Positions 22,612-34,168 of a stretch of 64,000 nucleotides of DNA are shown one piece after another. A model generated the notes under the pieces. That model did not search any database and was not told the DNA's origin. It saw only the letters and a program-made list of their open reading frames with translations. Numbering within the stretch: the stretch's first letter is position 1; every line of letters starts with the position of its first letter. A program made the translations under genes and the position numbers. The DNA comes from Aselliscus stoliczkanus (lineage: Eukaryota; Chordata; Mammalia; Chiroptera; Hipposideridae), in NCBI GenBank assembly GCA_033961575.1, contig CM066729.1, positions 31,220,501 through 31,284,500 on the forward strand. The letters are read 5' to 3'.

Positions 22612-22790
22612 ATAATATAAAGTATGTACAAGCATACTTTGCTTTGTTGCACTTCACAGATGTTGGATTTTTTACAAATGGAAGGCAAAACCCTCCACCA
22701 GCGAAAAGATTATGACTCGCTTTGTTGTCATGGTCTGGAACCAAACCCGCAATATCTCTGAGGTATATACGCCTGTCCTCCAGAGTTGGG
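22612..22790. mobile_element. Old Tc1/mariner-type DNA repeat (Kanga/Tigger-like)
   Basis: 'ttgcacttcacagatgttgg', 'attttttacaaatggaaggc' and 'aacccgcaatatctctgagg' match a familiar short DNA-transposon derivative. The exact family is not certain. Confidence 0.5.
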
Positions 22791-23049
22791 CACTCTCCTG
22801 GGTGCTGACACAAAGCCTGAGTAAGACCACCACATCCATCAACTCAGGAGATGGTGGGCAGGTAGGCCCCGGAGCTTGAGATCAAATCCTGGGCAGGTGA
22901 GTGCTCTAACGAGGAACAGATGGAGACAAAGGCAATTTCATTTCATCACCACTCTCCATCCTTCCTGCCAGGCAGTCTGCTCCTGTTCTTGAGGTCTGAG
23001 GTTGGCCTTCTGCTGGCAGGCCTCCTTTCTCCTGTGTCCAGGAGAGAGC

Positions 23050-23255
23050 AAGGACCAGGGTCAGACCTCTGTTTGGGTGGAACCACTTACTGCTGTGTGA
23101 CTTGAGCCATTTACCTCACCTCTCGTAATCTGAAACATGGGGCAGTTATAGTGCCTTTTGCATTGGGGTGTCAAGACTCAATGAGATAATGCATGTAAAG
23201 TGTTCAGCACAGAGCCTGGCCCATTGAATATTCAAAAGGTGTTACATGCCTTTAT
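23050..23255 (+). repeat. MIR SINE
   Basis: 'ccacttactgctgtgtgact', 'gagataatgcatgtaaagtg' and 'ttcagcacagagcctggccc' match the MIR core and tail in sense orientation. Confidence 0.75.
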
Positions 23256-23259
23256 TATT

Positions 23260-23950
23260 GTTACCACATATTATTTCCCAAGAGCCTCTTGGCCTCTCAG
23301 TGAAAAATTATATTCCATCTGAGGAGTGTGCAAAAAAATTTTTTTCTCAAAAATTAGCTTATGAAGGAGGTTCTCCATTTAACTCCTGCCCTTTGTCCTC
23401 CTAGTTCCCACTGACAGCCTGATAGATACTTCCAGCTGTTATCTAATAAAATACAAAACAAAACAATTAAAAGCCACTACAAGAGCCCCATTAAATCTAG
23501 AAGAATCAGTTCTAACCCAGAAGGCCACTGATTTATTTTACCTTTTCATGTAGCCCCTAATATGAGGTATAGATATTCTTAAGAATTTTCTTTCAGTAAA
23601 GGAACATTTCAGTGGTATGACATTCTCAATCTTTAAAAGAAATTTTTTTCTGGTACAACAAATGGGTATGTTTTATGGACTCCAGTGAGGATTTCTCTGG
23701 ATTCATATTTTTTTCAATTACGCATGTACTACTATAATTCATTTTGGCAAAAGTCAAACAATGCAAATAAAATGAAAGTGTGAAAGTCCTTATCACCATT
23801 CTTTCCCCTGCACCCCCACCCCATTTTACCTTCCACATTAAAATTCCACTGTCCTTCTAGGAGAAACCATACTGTCCGCCTGCTATGTGGCTCTGCCTCC
23901 CTGCCCCCAAGCCATTTGAGAGCTACAATTGGATTTCTACATGTATGTAA
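23260..23950. other. Unassigned AT-rich DNA
   Basis: Possible old LINE words occur near 23700-23850, without firm boundaries. No gene was found. Confidence 0.4.
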
Positions 23951-23959
23951 ATGAGTATG

Positions 23960-24368
23960 GGCTAGACTTAAAGACTTGCTTCTCATCAGTAGAATAGGAT
24001 AAAAGAGATGGCATGTTACTTCCAAGATTGGGGTACAAAAAGACTGTGGATTCTCTCCTGTTCTCTTTCTTTCTGAGCCCTGCTGTGGGGGTTGCGAGCT
24101 GCCACATTGTAAGTAGCCCTATGGAAAAAAATGTGACCTCTGGTCAACAGCCACTTAGGACCTGAGACTTGAAAACGGCTACAAATGTGAGCTTCGCAGC
24201 TCACATCCATCCCCACGCAAGCCCTGAGATAGTGGTAGCTGTGGGCAACGCTTTAATTACCGCTTCCTAAGAGACTCTAAGTTGCACCTGATTCCTGACC
24301 TACAGCACGATAAATGTTTGCTGTTTTCAGCTGCTAGGTTTTGGAATAATTTGTTAAGCATCAGTAGA
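23960..24368 (+). mobile_element. MLT1-type MaLR LTR
   Basis: 'acttccaagattggggtaca', 'aaaagactgtggattctctc' and the end region 'aaatgtttgctgttttcagc' then 'tttggaataatttgttaagc' match the MLT1 class of ERVL-MaLR long terminal repeats. The ERV-L provirus begins directly after it, inside its tail. Confidence 0.7.
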
Positions 24369-24453
24369 TGTGGTGGTTAGTTTTATGTATCAACTTGACT
24401 GGGCCATGGTGTACCCATTGGTTCTATTTCACTGGAGAACCCAGACTAATAGA
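24369..24453 (+). mobile_element. 5' LTR remnant of ERV-L provirus (MLT2-like), internally deleted
   Basis: The start 'tggtggttagttttatgtat' and end 'ttcactggagaacccagact' of an MLT2-type LTR are joined. The middle, still present in the 3' copy at 27965, is missing. Confidence 0.7.
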
Positions 24454-25095
24454 GATTTTGGTAGTGAGAGTGGCTCGAGAGGAACAGAGTGTTAAGGATG
24501 AGCTTTCTGAATTAGTTTTGGGGTTTCTGGAATTGGCTTTCTAATCTGATTAGAGTAAAAGACACTAAGAACTATTTCCAGTAGTACAGAGAGAACACTG
24601 AGTCCTGGCATGATCTGGCGATACAGATACACAAAATGTCTGCACTGGATACTCCCAATCAACCAGTTATAAGAAGCAAGGAGTTGAATGACTGTGTGCA
24701 TGATCCTTTTAAACATTTTTGGAAATCTAACAAATATAATGTGGTTGGCTGGTTGCTCCTAATGTTGCTCGGCAAAATAGTGAAGGAAAAGTTTGAGCTC
24801 AGGGATTCAAATTCCTAGCACAGGCACCATATGGGGGACCTGAAAACTTCTGTATGTGCCTGAAGAGCTCTAATCCCCTGTAAGCGCTGTGCTGAGATGG
24901 CTGAAAATCAAATGCAGAATCTCCTCCTGTGAATTGGCTGAATCACAACACATGTTAAAGTCCCAGCCTTTGCAGGGCATCCATTGTTAAAGTAAGGGTG
25001 TTGATTGTGAAAGAATGGGATCTTGTAAACTATAATGGGAACATGTGGGAAAACCCTGATGAAGCTGGAGACATTAAGCCCCTAAATTCTTTTTT

Positions 25096-25207
25096 CATTT
25101 TTTTTTTTTTTTGAGGTCAGTGTCACTGGCCCTCACATGTGGGACCGAACCGGGGCCGCTGGCTTCCCAAGCCAGCGCTTAACCAACTGCGCCCACTCGG
25201 CCGGCCC
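25096..25207 (-). mobile_element. tRNA-derived SINE, short form, within the ERV-L
   Basis: Poly-T to head on the plus strand. The 16-bp word taagcccctaaattct is repeated at 25075-25090 and 25208-25223. The SINE is younger than the provirus it interrupts. Confidence 0.95.
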
Positions 25208-26258
25208 TAAGCCCCTAAATTCTGATGAGTCTCCTTTGCCAGCAGAAGAAGCCTTCACAGATCACACCCTTAGAACTTCGGAGCAAAACCCTGCCATTCT
25301 GTGTAGATGACCACTCTCCTTTTGAGAAAAGAACTCCTGGCCGGCTACTGGGCCTTAGTTCAGTCTGAATGCTGGATCGTGTGCTCCCAAGTTACCATGT
25401 GATCTGAGTTGCCCATCGTGAACTGGGTGTTATCTCACCCACCGAGCTGTAAAGTTGTGCGTATACAGCAGCACTCCATCATCAAAAGGACATGGTTGAC
25501 GTGATCAGAACCAAGTGTGCCCTGAAGGCACAAGGAAGTTACACGAAGAAGTGGCCCCCACACCCATGGTCATCACTTCTGCTGTCCTACTTTCTTCCAA
25601 CCTGTAGCTGTGACCCCACAGGGCGTTCCTACAGTCGGTCAATTGGTAGAGGAAGAGTAGTTCTGGGTCTGGTTTACAGATGGTTCTGCATGATATGCAG
25701 CCACCAGCTGAGAGTTGACAACGGCAGCACTGCAGCCCCTTTCTGGGACATCCCTGAAGGGGAAGGGTAGCCCTCACTCTGGGCAGAACTTCCACATTGC
25801 ACCAAGTTGTTCACTTTGCTTGGAAAAGGAAATGGCCAGACCTGTGATTATATACTGATTCATGGGCTGTGACCCCGTTCAGGGACTTCAGAAGAACATG
25901 ATTGGAAATTGGGTGGCAAGGAAATTTGAGGAAGAGGTATATAGATAGACAAAAAAGGGAAGACATTTGAATCCCATGTGAATGTTCACCAAAGGGTGAC
26001 CTCAGTAGAGGAGGATTTTAATAATCAAGGTGACAGGATGACCCTTTCAGGGGATACCAGTGAGCCTGTCTCCCAGCCACCCTTGTTATCAAGTGGGCTC
26101 ATGAACAAAACAGCCATGGTGGCAGGGATGGAAGATGCATGGGCTCAGCAACAGACTTCTGCTCATCAGGGCTGACCTGGCTGTGGCCACTGCTGAGTAC
26201 CCAATGCTCCAGCAGTGGAGAGCAGCACTGAGACCTAAACAGGACACTCTGTCCCACG

Positions 26259-26576
26259 GTGATCAGTCAGCTACCTGGTAGCAGCTTCATTACATTCATT
26301 GCAGCTTCCATCGTGGAAGGGCAGCATTTTCTTCTTCTTGGAATAGATCTTTTGCTGGATGTATATATGCCTTCCCTGCACACAGTGCTTCTGCCAAAAC
26401 CACAGTGTGCGGACTTACGGAATGCCTTGTGTACTTACCTTCGGGTATTCTACCTACACAGCATCGTTTCTGATCAAGGAACTAACTTCACAGCAAAAGA
26501 AGTGTGGCAATGGGCCCATGTTTGTGGAATTCACTGGCCTTGTGTGTTCCCCACCATCCTGACTAAGTGGGCTTGA
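26259..26576 (+). pseudogene. ERV-L pol integrase core remnant
   Basis: A 105-codon open piece contains the degenerate integrase signature around the second catalytic aspartate (SIVSDQGTNFTAKE, residues about 67-80) and the following WAHVCGIHW segment. The integrase joins retroviral DNA to host DNA in active elements. Here the first catalytic region is altered (GIDLLLDVYMP), and the frame ends right after the core, so only a fossil remains. An AG/GA-rich microsatellite and SINEs lie downstream in the same provirus. Confidence 0.75.
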
Positions 26577-26899
26577 TGGGATGGTGGGATGGCCTTTTGA
26601 AGACTCAGCTACAGCTTCAACTCCATGGCAGTCCCTTGCAGGACCGAGCCCTAAGTTTCTCCAGAGGCTGCATGTGCTCTAAGTCAGCCTCCAGTATGTG
26701 TTGCTGTTTCCCCCATAGCTAGGATTCATGGGTGTAGGGGCAGAAACGGGAGTGGCCCTCCTCACTGTTAGCCCTAGTGACCCACTAGTGTTGCTTCTTA
26801 TTCCTGTAACCTTATGCTCTGTTGGCATAGAGATCTTAGGTCAAAGGGCAAAATGCTTCCATCAGGAGACACAACAGTGATTCCACTGAACTGGAAAAC

Positions 26900-27240
26900 T
26901 GTGACCTTCCCACTGTGGACTCCTCATGCCTCTGACTCAACAGGCAAACAAGGGAATCACTGTGCCAGCTGGGGCGATTGATCCTGACTTCCAAGGGGAA
27001 GCTGGACTTCTGCCCCACAGCAGAGGCATGGAAGAGTGTGTCTGGGACGGACACGCTTACGGAGCCCTTGAGGAGGCTCTTAGTATTACCATGCCCTATG
27101 ATTAAGGTCCGTGGAAAACTGCAACAAGCCAGTCCAGGCAGGATACTGATGGCCAGGATCTTTTAGGAATAAAGGTTTGGGTCAGACGGAATACAGAATG
27201 GGCAGTGGAAGAAGGTAGTTTATAAGAGTCTGTTGACTAG
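26900..27240 (+). pseudogene. ERV-L dUTPase-like remnant
   Basis: In broken frames the plus strand retains words of the ERV-L dUTPase-like domain, e.g. RRLLVLPCPMIKV and GKLQQASPGR within 26978-27166. dUTPases remove dUTP and in ERV-L lie after integrase. The sequence is interrupted by stops. Confidence 0.55.
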
Positions 27241-27310
27241 CAGCTATGACCATGTAACCACTTACAGAACTGGGGACTGTAGTTTTCAGGAGTATTCCTC
27301 TTTGTTTTGT

Positions 27311-27311
<1 letters not shown>

Positions 27312-27361
<50 letters not shown>
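27312..27361. repeat. (GA)n microsatellite
   Basis: About 24 GA units inside the 3' part of the ERV-L. Confidence 0.97.
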
Positions 27362-27367
<6 letters not shown>

Positions 27368-27425
27368 TTAAGCAAATATCTTTTTTTTTAAGTAGTGAAA
27401 GAGCAGTTTATTGGAAGAAAAAGTT

Positions 27426-27551
27426 GGGCCGGCCGAGTGGCGGCCCTGTGGTTAAGCGCTGGCTTCGGAAGCCAGCGGCCCCAGCTCGGGTCCCACATAT
27501 GAGGGCCAGTTACACTGCCCTCAAAAATAAAATAAAATAAAATAAATAAAT
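27426..27551 (+). mobile_element. tRNA-derived SINE, short form, sense, within the ERV-L
   Basis: The head 'gggccggccgagtggc' begins at 27426, with a B-box-like 'gctcgggtcccac' and an AAAAT/AAAT tail. 'gaagaaaaagt' flanks both ends as target-site duplication. This copy shows that the family tail is (AAAT)n. Confidence 0.92.
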
Positions 27552-27964
27552 AGAAGAAAAAGTACACTTCAAAGAAATAGAAGTGGACCTGAGCAGAAAG
27601 GAGTGGCTTAAGGGCCCATTGTTAGAAGAGAAAGTACATTCCAGGGAGTTTGGAGCTGGCAGAGCAAAAGAAGGAACTCAAAAGGCCCAAATATCTTTGA
27701 TTTTTTTCCTTCTCTTATTCCCATATCATGTAACATAAGATGTAGCAACTTTATATCATAGTATTTAAGTTATAAGATATCAAGGAGAAGAATAAACATC
27801 ACTCAAGGACATTGCCTCTCCTGGGAAAGGGATTAGTACATTTTTGGTTGCGCACAGAATAGCTGCATCATATTAGATGGATTATGAGCATATTATTGTC
27901 TTTGTTTGGACATTAAGTATAGTTTAAGAAGATGCATATGAGTGCTAGGTCGACAAGGTGTAAG

Positions 27965-28310
27965 CTTGTGATTGTTAATTTTATGTGTCAGTCACAGGGT
28001 GCCCAGATATTTGGCCAGACATTATTTCTGGGTGTGACTGTGAGGGTGTTTCTGGATTAGGTTAACATTTGAATTAGGCTGACTAAGGCCAATTGCCCTC
28101 TTCAAAAGTAGGCGGGCTTCATCCAACCCTCACTGAAGGCCTGAACAGAATAAAAGGCTGTGTAAGACAGTTCTCCGTGTCTGACATCTTCAAGGTAATA
28201 CGTCAGTCAGTCTTCTCCTGCCTTTGAACTTATACTAGGACTAGAACCACACCATGTGCTCTCCCCTCACCCTCTCCCACTCTCTCTCATTATGTATAGA
28301 AAGCTCATTA
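27965..28310 (+). mobile_element. 3' LTR of ERV-L provirus (MLT2-like)
   Basis: 'tgtgattgttaattttatgt', 'ttctggattaggttaacatt' and 'agtaggcgggcttcatccaa' match an MLT2-type LTR. Its first bases match the 5' LTR remnant at 24369. The right end is degraded near 28310. Confidence 0.75.
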
Positions 28311-28513
28311 GTTAAATAGTTGCCTCAGCAATAGTTAGATGTAGGACAAATAAAATAATAATTGCATGTAGACACATAACCCCTACATGGCCTTCGCCCT
28401 CGGACAGCATATCGTTTTGCCTTATTTGAAACCAGCCTCAATACTGGACTCTGTTCAGCACTTTGTTTCAGCTGGCCTCTGCCCTCCCCATTGCTGACTC
28501 ATTTCGCCCTAGT

Positions 28514-28880
28514 TGTGTCAGGGCCTCTCAGTTAGGAAATGTTTGCAGGCTTTGGAGACCGGCCCGCCCCTCCCCCTGGGGAAGGACCAAGGGGAGGAAG
28601 CTACTCGCTGATGTGCATTTCCTGTTATACTGTTCTGTTAATTGCTTGTGAATACCCTTCCTGTGCACATGTGTGCTGGCACCATGCTGGAGTTGTTTGT
28701 GTGAGGGTATAAACCCCCTTCTTCCTCCCCGCTTCCATTTTAGATCAGTCTCTCTGGCCCCAGCCTCGGATCAATAAAGAGTGGTTGCTGCGTTTATGGC
28801 ACACAGTCTGCCTTGGGCCTTCTTTCAGCTGGGCATCTCACCACCCAGATGGTCCCTGATTGACACCCTCGGACCCGACA
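28514..28880 (+). mobile_element. Solo LTR-like element with 5-bp target duplication
   Basis: A 367-bp unit begins TGTGTCAGGG and ends CCCGACA, with CTAGT directly on both sides (28509-28513 and 28881-28885). Inside are a TATA box (tataaa, 28708-28713) and a polyadenylation signal (aataaa, 28773-28778) in the order and spacing of a retroviral LTR. LINE2-like DNA continues on the right. No internal retroviral sequence adjoins, so it is likely a solo LTR, class uncertain (ERV1-like promoter layout). Confidence 0.65.
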
Positions 28881-28885
28881 CTAGT

Positions 28886-29065
28886 TATGCTGGCCTTTTT
28901 TCCTTCTGTCAGACCTACCAAGTGCCTCCTGCCTCTGGACATTTGTACTTGCTGTTGTTCCCTCTGCCTAGAATGTTTTTCTCCCAGATTTTTGCATGGC
29001 TCTGTTCTTTCTAACTATCAAGTTTCACCTCAAATGACCTCTCTCAGATGTCTCAGGAGACATCT
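28886..29065 (+). mobile_element. LINE2 fragment
   Basis: 'ccctctgcctagaatgtttt' and 'tttcacctcaaatgacctct' match a LINE2 3' segment. Confidence 0.6.
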
Positions 29066-29349
29066 GAAATAATAATGAGGCTTCTCAGCTACAACATTTA
29101 ATGTCTCTAAACCTGAGGTGCATTTAACAATTGCTAGTGTCTTATGATTGTGATTCATCAGGCGTGACATAGTTGTCACTGCTTGTGCAGATGCAAATTT
29201 GGGTGTCATTCTGGGGGGACCTATTGGACATCTGCCTCCCTGACAATTCAGTCAATACATCAGGGATACCAGATACTGCAAAGTGCATATCTAAGAGAGA
29301 AAACTCAAACGGTATTTTTAAGATCCAGATCTGCTTCAGGAAGATTCTT

Positions 29350-29500
29350 CTTTTTCTAGGACTTTATCTTTTAGAGCAGTTTTAGGTTCATAACAAAATT
29401 AAGAGGAAGGTACAGAGATTTCCCATATACTTCTTGTCCTCACATATGCACAGCCTCCTCTATCATCGTCATTCCCTACCAGAGTGATACATTTGCAGGA
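29350..29500 (-). mobile_element. Old L1ME-type LINE fragment, antisense
   Basis: 'agcagttttaggttcataac', 'acagagatttcccatatact' and 'accagagtgatacatttg' are typical of an old L1 segment read in reverse. Confidence 0.55.
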
Positions 29501-29504
29501 AGAT

Positions 29505-30690
29505 TCTTTATCTTTGACAATAGTGAAGCCACTGCCGACTTTCGTCACCAAAACAGAAAACACAATTCATTCTCTGGAGCAATTTTCCTATGATAGAAAC
29601 CCACCTCAGGTGTAACTAGATAGCTGTATTTTTATATAAAGCAAAATTCATGCATGTATTTTAAGCTTCAAAATTGCTTTTAAAAATTATGTGCATAGAT
29701 ATTTATACATATAAATAATATGACTCTTTCCCAAGAAGACTTTTTCAAGAATACGATAGAAGAATTGAGATTTTTATCAAATTACTTGCTTTCTAAAATC
29801 TGAGGATTTATTGCTCTCCTCATCTTAAAATTGAAAAAGTAGTAATAAAAAGTGTCAGTGACAGCTGACAGTAAATTGATCCTGATCTGAAACTTGTATT
29901 CCTCTGAAAATGAATGATTCAAACATTCTCACTATTGTTGCCAGTTGCACTGTCACTGACCAAAGATACTTTAAATAACTAATATTTCTCAAGTGGAACC
30001 AGTAGCTAATTTATAAATGTGCTTCTAAAATATGTTTCCAAAATATGCATTTTACTTGATCTATTTTGCTCATGTTAAGTTGAGTAGCTGGGGTAGGAAG
30101 ACCTCCTGGCCTGGCCACAACTACCCTTGGGCCATTTGAATCAGCTCTGCTTCCGTATGACAAATTATATTTTTTTGTTTGGGCTAGTTAGAGATAGTTT
30201 CTGTTACTTAGGAGAAAAATGTTAACCAATATGGTATTTTCTGCATGAAATTTTGTGGGTATTTGTCTTACTTGAGTAATTGTTTTTGTTAAATAGCTGT
30301 TGTAATAGCCAGGAAAGGACTTTCCTCAGAGAAATTTTCATCCTGTTTCTTTCTCCCTTAGATGTATATTTTTAGTATCTTAGTCTTCCTTCTTCTTTTT
30401 TTTTTCCTTGCTAGAGTCAATATTACATGTTTTTCTGTGAGGAGGGTGCAAGGGGTTGCAACCAAATCTGAAAAGGCTAATGATCTGGTCCATATATCCT
30501 TTAAGTAAAACTCCGTTCCAGGACAAAGCTCTTCAAAGAGGAGAAGTATGTGGGCTAGAATCCTGATTTAGCAGGACACGGACAGCAAAGGCCAAAGCGG
30601 GGAAAAATCCAGATTAACAGTGGGGTGAAGGGAGGAGGGAACAGTCAGGAGATTTCACAACTATTAAGTTGCCATATTCTTGAATGCTTT
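29505..30690. other. Unassigned AT-rich DNA
   Basis: No gene, RNA or assignable repeat. Short poly-T tracts only. Confidence 0.45.
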
Positions 30691-30699
30691 GATGTTTGG

Positions 30700-32285
30700 A
30701 AAAATATCAAAACAAGAGCCCTGTAGAATTATAAGGTTTGGATATAAAGTTATCAAAGTGTAGATAGTAAGTGAACTCTAAAAAGTTATCTAAAAACAGC
30801 TGTTTTCTAAAAGCTCAGGAAAACTACTTTGATATAAAAATTGAGCCACAGAAAAGATGGAGGTAAAATTCCATCAAAGTTAAGGAAAGAGATAATACTC
30901 CTACAGATGATGAAAACATGCCCTACAGACATTCCCATAAAGTAAATTAAAAACCATAATGTTTCAAAACAAGCTAGAAGACAAAAATGATATAACACAT
31001 GAAAGAACAAATAAATTTATTTGAGGTGACAAAACTCAGAAAAGAATGAAAATAATGAAGAAATGGAGAACTGAAAAGCAAAACTGGAAAGAATATGAGA
31101 TAATGCCTTCATGGAAGATGAAAAGAAAGGAAACTTTAAAAATCATAAAAGAGAGAGATGAAAAGGACCCAAGAAACAGTAAGATAGGCAGAAAAGATCC
31201 AATATACGTATAATAGGAATATCTGAAGAAAATCCTGACAAAGGAAAAAAATCCTGAAATCTATAATTTGAGAAACTGAATAAAATTAGAATTGAAATGA
31301 AATATTGAGAAGGTAGTCGGTTTATCTGATAAAATTGACTCAAAATGGCCATCACTGAGATGTAGTCTAGTGGAATTATTGGGCTTTAAAGGAACGGGAA
31401 AAAACCTGTTAGGCACTTGCAGAAAAAGCCCAAGTTCCTTATACAGGGAAAAAAAATAATATTTTCTGTAAATTTTTCCACATCAATACTTTATGCTTGA
31501 AGAAAGTTGAGTAATATATGCATATTTAAGATATTCAACGAAAGAAAATATGAGGCAAGGACTTTATACAAGCTGTCATCAATATGCAGGAACTCAGGGA
31601 ATAGTATTCTTTATGAAACCCCTGGAGAAGGGAATTTAGACAAGCAAATACTTATGGCAAAATGACTGATGATGAGCATATAATTTCTATGTAAAACTAA
31701 GGCTAAGTGAGAGATATAAGGAAGAGGACATAGTATGCAATGATTCAATGCTCTGACAATGTAGATACAGTACAGCTGCAAAAAAACGTGGGGTAAGAAT
31801 GAGGCGAGCATATGCAAAATAATTTGTAATACTTCCCAGTAATCACATGTTATTGGCTCCTATGGACTAACGATGAGTATCTCTAAGGATAATAACTGCA
31901 ATAGATCAAAACACGTCAAATATATTGAAATCCATGACTTCATCCTGATACAAAAATTGGTTGTTCCTGGAGGATGCCAGGTAACCAACTCTTTATTTTG
32001 CAAATTGGTAAATAAGAGAAAGCAAACATTTATCATGCCTTTCTTATATAAACTGAAACACTAGGTAAGCAAATAGTAGATGATGTCAAACTTCTATTGA
32101 AGTAGTCCATTAAATAACCGAAGAAGAAAGAATAGAACTGAATATCAACATTTTTGACAATCCCGAATGAATTACTGAATCTACGCATTGAATATCAGTG
32201 GCTGCCAGCATCGCAAAATGACAGGTAAACGGGTATTTTGTGCCTGGATGAACACAAACCACTCATAAAGTAGTATCTACTCCCC
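30700..32285 (+). mobile_element. HAL1/L1M-type LINE fragment
   Basis: A-rich text with ORF1-like words ('ataggaatatctgaagaaaa', 'gtggaattattgggctttaa', 'cccaagttccttatacaggg') followed by a long A-rich 3' region with 'gaatatcagtggctgccagc'. The absence of any ORF2-like part suggests HAL1. It is old and has no open frame. Confidence 0.55.
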
Positions 32286-32289
32286 TTAC

Positions 32290-32900
32290 CCCCAAATTAA
32301 TAAACCTGAATTTGACTCACCCTGGAGATACAGGCAGGTGCTTTCTCTTGCCACCTGCAACCCAAGTTCTGTCCACTCGAGTTTGGAACTTGAAAAAGCC
32401 AACTGCTTCTGTGTTCCAGACGAAAGCTGTTTTAAGTATTGGTGGTTGGAAAGCAGTAGCGTTCCCAAAGACTGTGCCCCAACCCTTTCTCCAGTACGTC
32501 CTTCTAAGAATCTCCAACTAGAAACTCAACAGCAAACTCAACAGCAAAGATCAGGTGAAGAGTGCCATCTTCCAGATGGGCTGAAGGATACAGGTGGGGA
32601 AGCCCAACGATATACATAGACGTTAAGAATTATGTCTGAGTGAAGTATTTGGCTGTGGCTCCTACAGGACACCTGAAGTTTACACAGTTGTGGGGTAACC
32701 ACATTGCCAAAAACCTTCTCAGTTCTTCAAAGCAACAGTTGAACGTCAACCCTTAAAATAACCCCAGGCCCCAAGTCTGCACCCAGCGTGAAGTCAGCTG
32801 CAAACATTGCACATGTCCAGGGAGGGCATCCTCCCAAACCACACCTTGAGTAAAATCCTGGAAGAAGACAGACCAGGAAAATCCTCCTGGCATAATTTAT
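32290..32900. other. Unassigned DNA
   Basis: A 93-codon plus frame at 32338-32619 and opposing frames have no recognisable protein content. 'actcaacagcaa' is directly repeated at about 32525-32548. Confidence 0.45.
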
Positions 32901-32904
32901 GCAA

Positions 32905-33116
32905 CTTGTTCATTGAGATATTTGATCTATTTTAAATTTATTTTGGTAAAAGGAATGAGGTCTCAACTCCATCTATTGAACTGTTCTTTTTTCTGCTAAT
33001 GTTTGAAATACTACCTTTACCATCTATTAAATTTTCATATGTATTTGGATCTATTTCTGGATCCCATTCTGTTTCATTGATCTACTTATTTAGGTAGCAT
33101 TACTAAATTAAAAAAA
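32905..33116 (-). mobile_element. Old L1 ORF2 fragment, antisense
   Basis: 'ctccatctattgaactgttc' and 'ccattctgtttcattgatct' correspond in reverse to a well-conserved late-middle part of L1 ORF2. Confidence 0.6.
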
Positions 33117-33118
33117 TA

Positions 33119-33568
33119 GGGCTGGCCGAGTGGCGCATTGGTTAAGTGCTGGTTTTGGGATGCCAGCGGCCCCGGTTCGGATCCCACATGAGGGCCAGTG
33201 ACACTGCCCTCTACAGCTAACAACAGCTCCACCTGGAGCTGGGCTGTGTGAGCCCTGGTGATGGTGTGGGCTGCAGCCCCTGCTGCAGTGGGCTGCCATG
33301 GGCTGCAGTGAGTGGCCCGCAGCCAGCGTGAGCGGCTGGCAGCCAAGCGTGAGCTGCCAATAGCCGCGGTGAGCGATATCCAGAGGCCGGTGACCGATCT
33401 GCCTCATCCGGGAAGAGCGCAATGAGGATACCGACAGTGAAGCAACATCCTCCGCAACTAAACTGAAGAACAAAAGGACAGCAACTTGTCTGTTCCCCTT
33501 CCCCGATTTCCCAACGCTGTTCCCCTCCGCCAATTCCCCAATAAAAATCTTCAAAAAAAAAAAAAAAA
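33119..33568 (+). mobile_element. Long compound tRNA-SINE (about 430-450 bp), sense copy
   Basis: It begins with the same tRNA-like head as the short SINE (gggctggccgagtggcgc) and the shared 'gagggccagtgacactgccc' at about 33191. It then continues into an extra body of about 330 bp (from 'agctaacaacagctccacct') that ends 'ccccaataaaaatcttc' plus poly-A at 33553. The body is GC-rich with many gctg/cagc words. It is not coding: opposing open frames are repeat artefacts. The same long form occurs three more times here. Confidence 0.9.
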
Positions 33569-34157
33569 GTACTATGAGGACGCCATATTAGTGCACGAAA
33601 TACAAGAAACTGATGAAAACCTAAGCCTATGGAGTGTCAGAAATCAGGAGGCTTCAAAGAATAGAGCTTTCTAGAATTCTGCCATTAAGGTGACTCAACT
33701 CTAACAACTCATGTTCTGGGTGACTTAGTCCAAAATTTCAAACTCCTTGGAGTTTGATTCTGGGATTGAGTGTCAATCCCAGAATCAATGATCTATTTAT
33801 GGGGAGATAAGTTTGTTTATTACAGACATGACTGCTGGGTGCCAACTCTATGTATCAATGGAAGTTTCCAAAGAAGTATAAAGTGCATTTTACTGAATGA
33901 TACTCCAGAAACTGTCTACTGCACTGTGTCCACCCACCCCTCTCATACACCTGAGGCTTTCCTATCTGTGTGGTGCATCCCACCCACACAAAACTGCAGC
34001 CATCCCTGTTCAATAGGAGGGGATACAAATGGAGTTTCTGTATAGATCTGGAGGCAATGTTTTAAGATCATACAGCTGTTAGCCGAGGGTTTCCTAGAGC
34101 ATGCTTACTGCTCCACTTCTGCCAAAATATCCGTTACAACATTCCACGGGGTACTCC
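33569..34157. other. Spacer between inverted long SINEs, with hairpins
   Basis: No gene. It contains a perfect hairpin (15-bp stem, loop agtgt) at 33754-33788 beside an 8-bp-stem hairpin at 33740-33757. Confidence 0.6.
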
Positions 34158-34168
34158 AGCCTGGAAAA

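Larger units (their letters stand above)
24454..27964 (+). mobile_element. ERV-L internal region, decayed gag/pol remains
   Basis: Ancient endogenous retrovirus of the ERV-L group. Recognisable order: leader next to the 5' LTR, unreadable gag and protease/reverse transcriptase remains (24.5-26.2 kb), an integrase core remnant (26259-26576) and a dUTPase-like remnant downstream of it (about 26.9-27.2 kb). A dUTPase after integrase is characteristic of ERV-L. Stops and frame breaks are frequent and two SINEs have inserted (25.1 and 27.4 kb), so it cannot produce protein. No env gene is visible. Confidence 0.8.

Noticed and set aside
33086..33554. Minus frames of 86 and 148 codons (similar ones at 34.1-34.7, 41.7-42.3 and 62.0-62.3 kb)
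   Set aside because: All four sites are copies of the long SINE; shared peptide words come from the repeat, not from a protein family.
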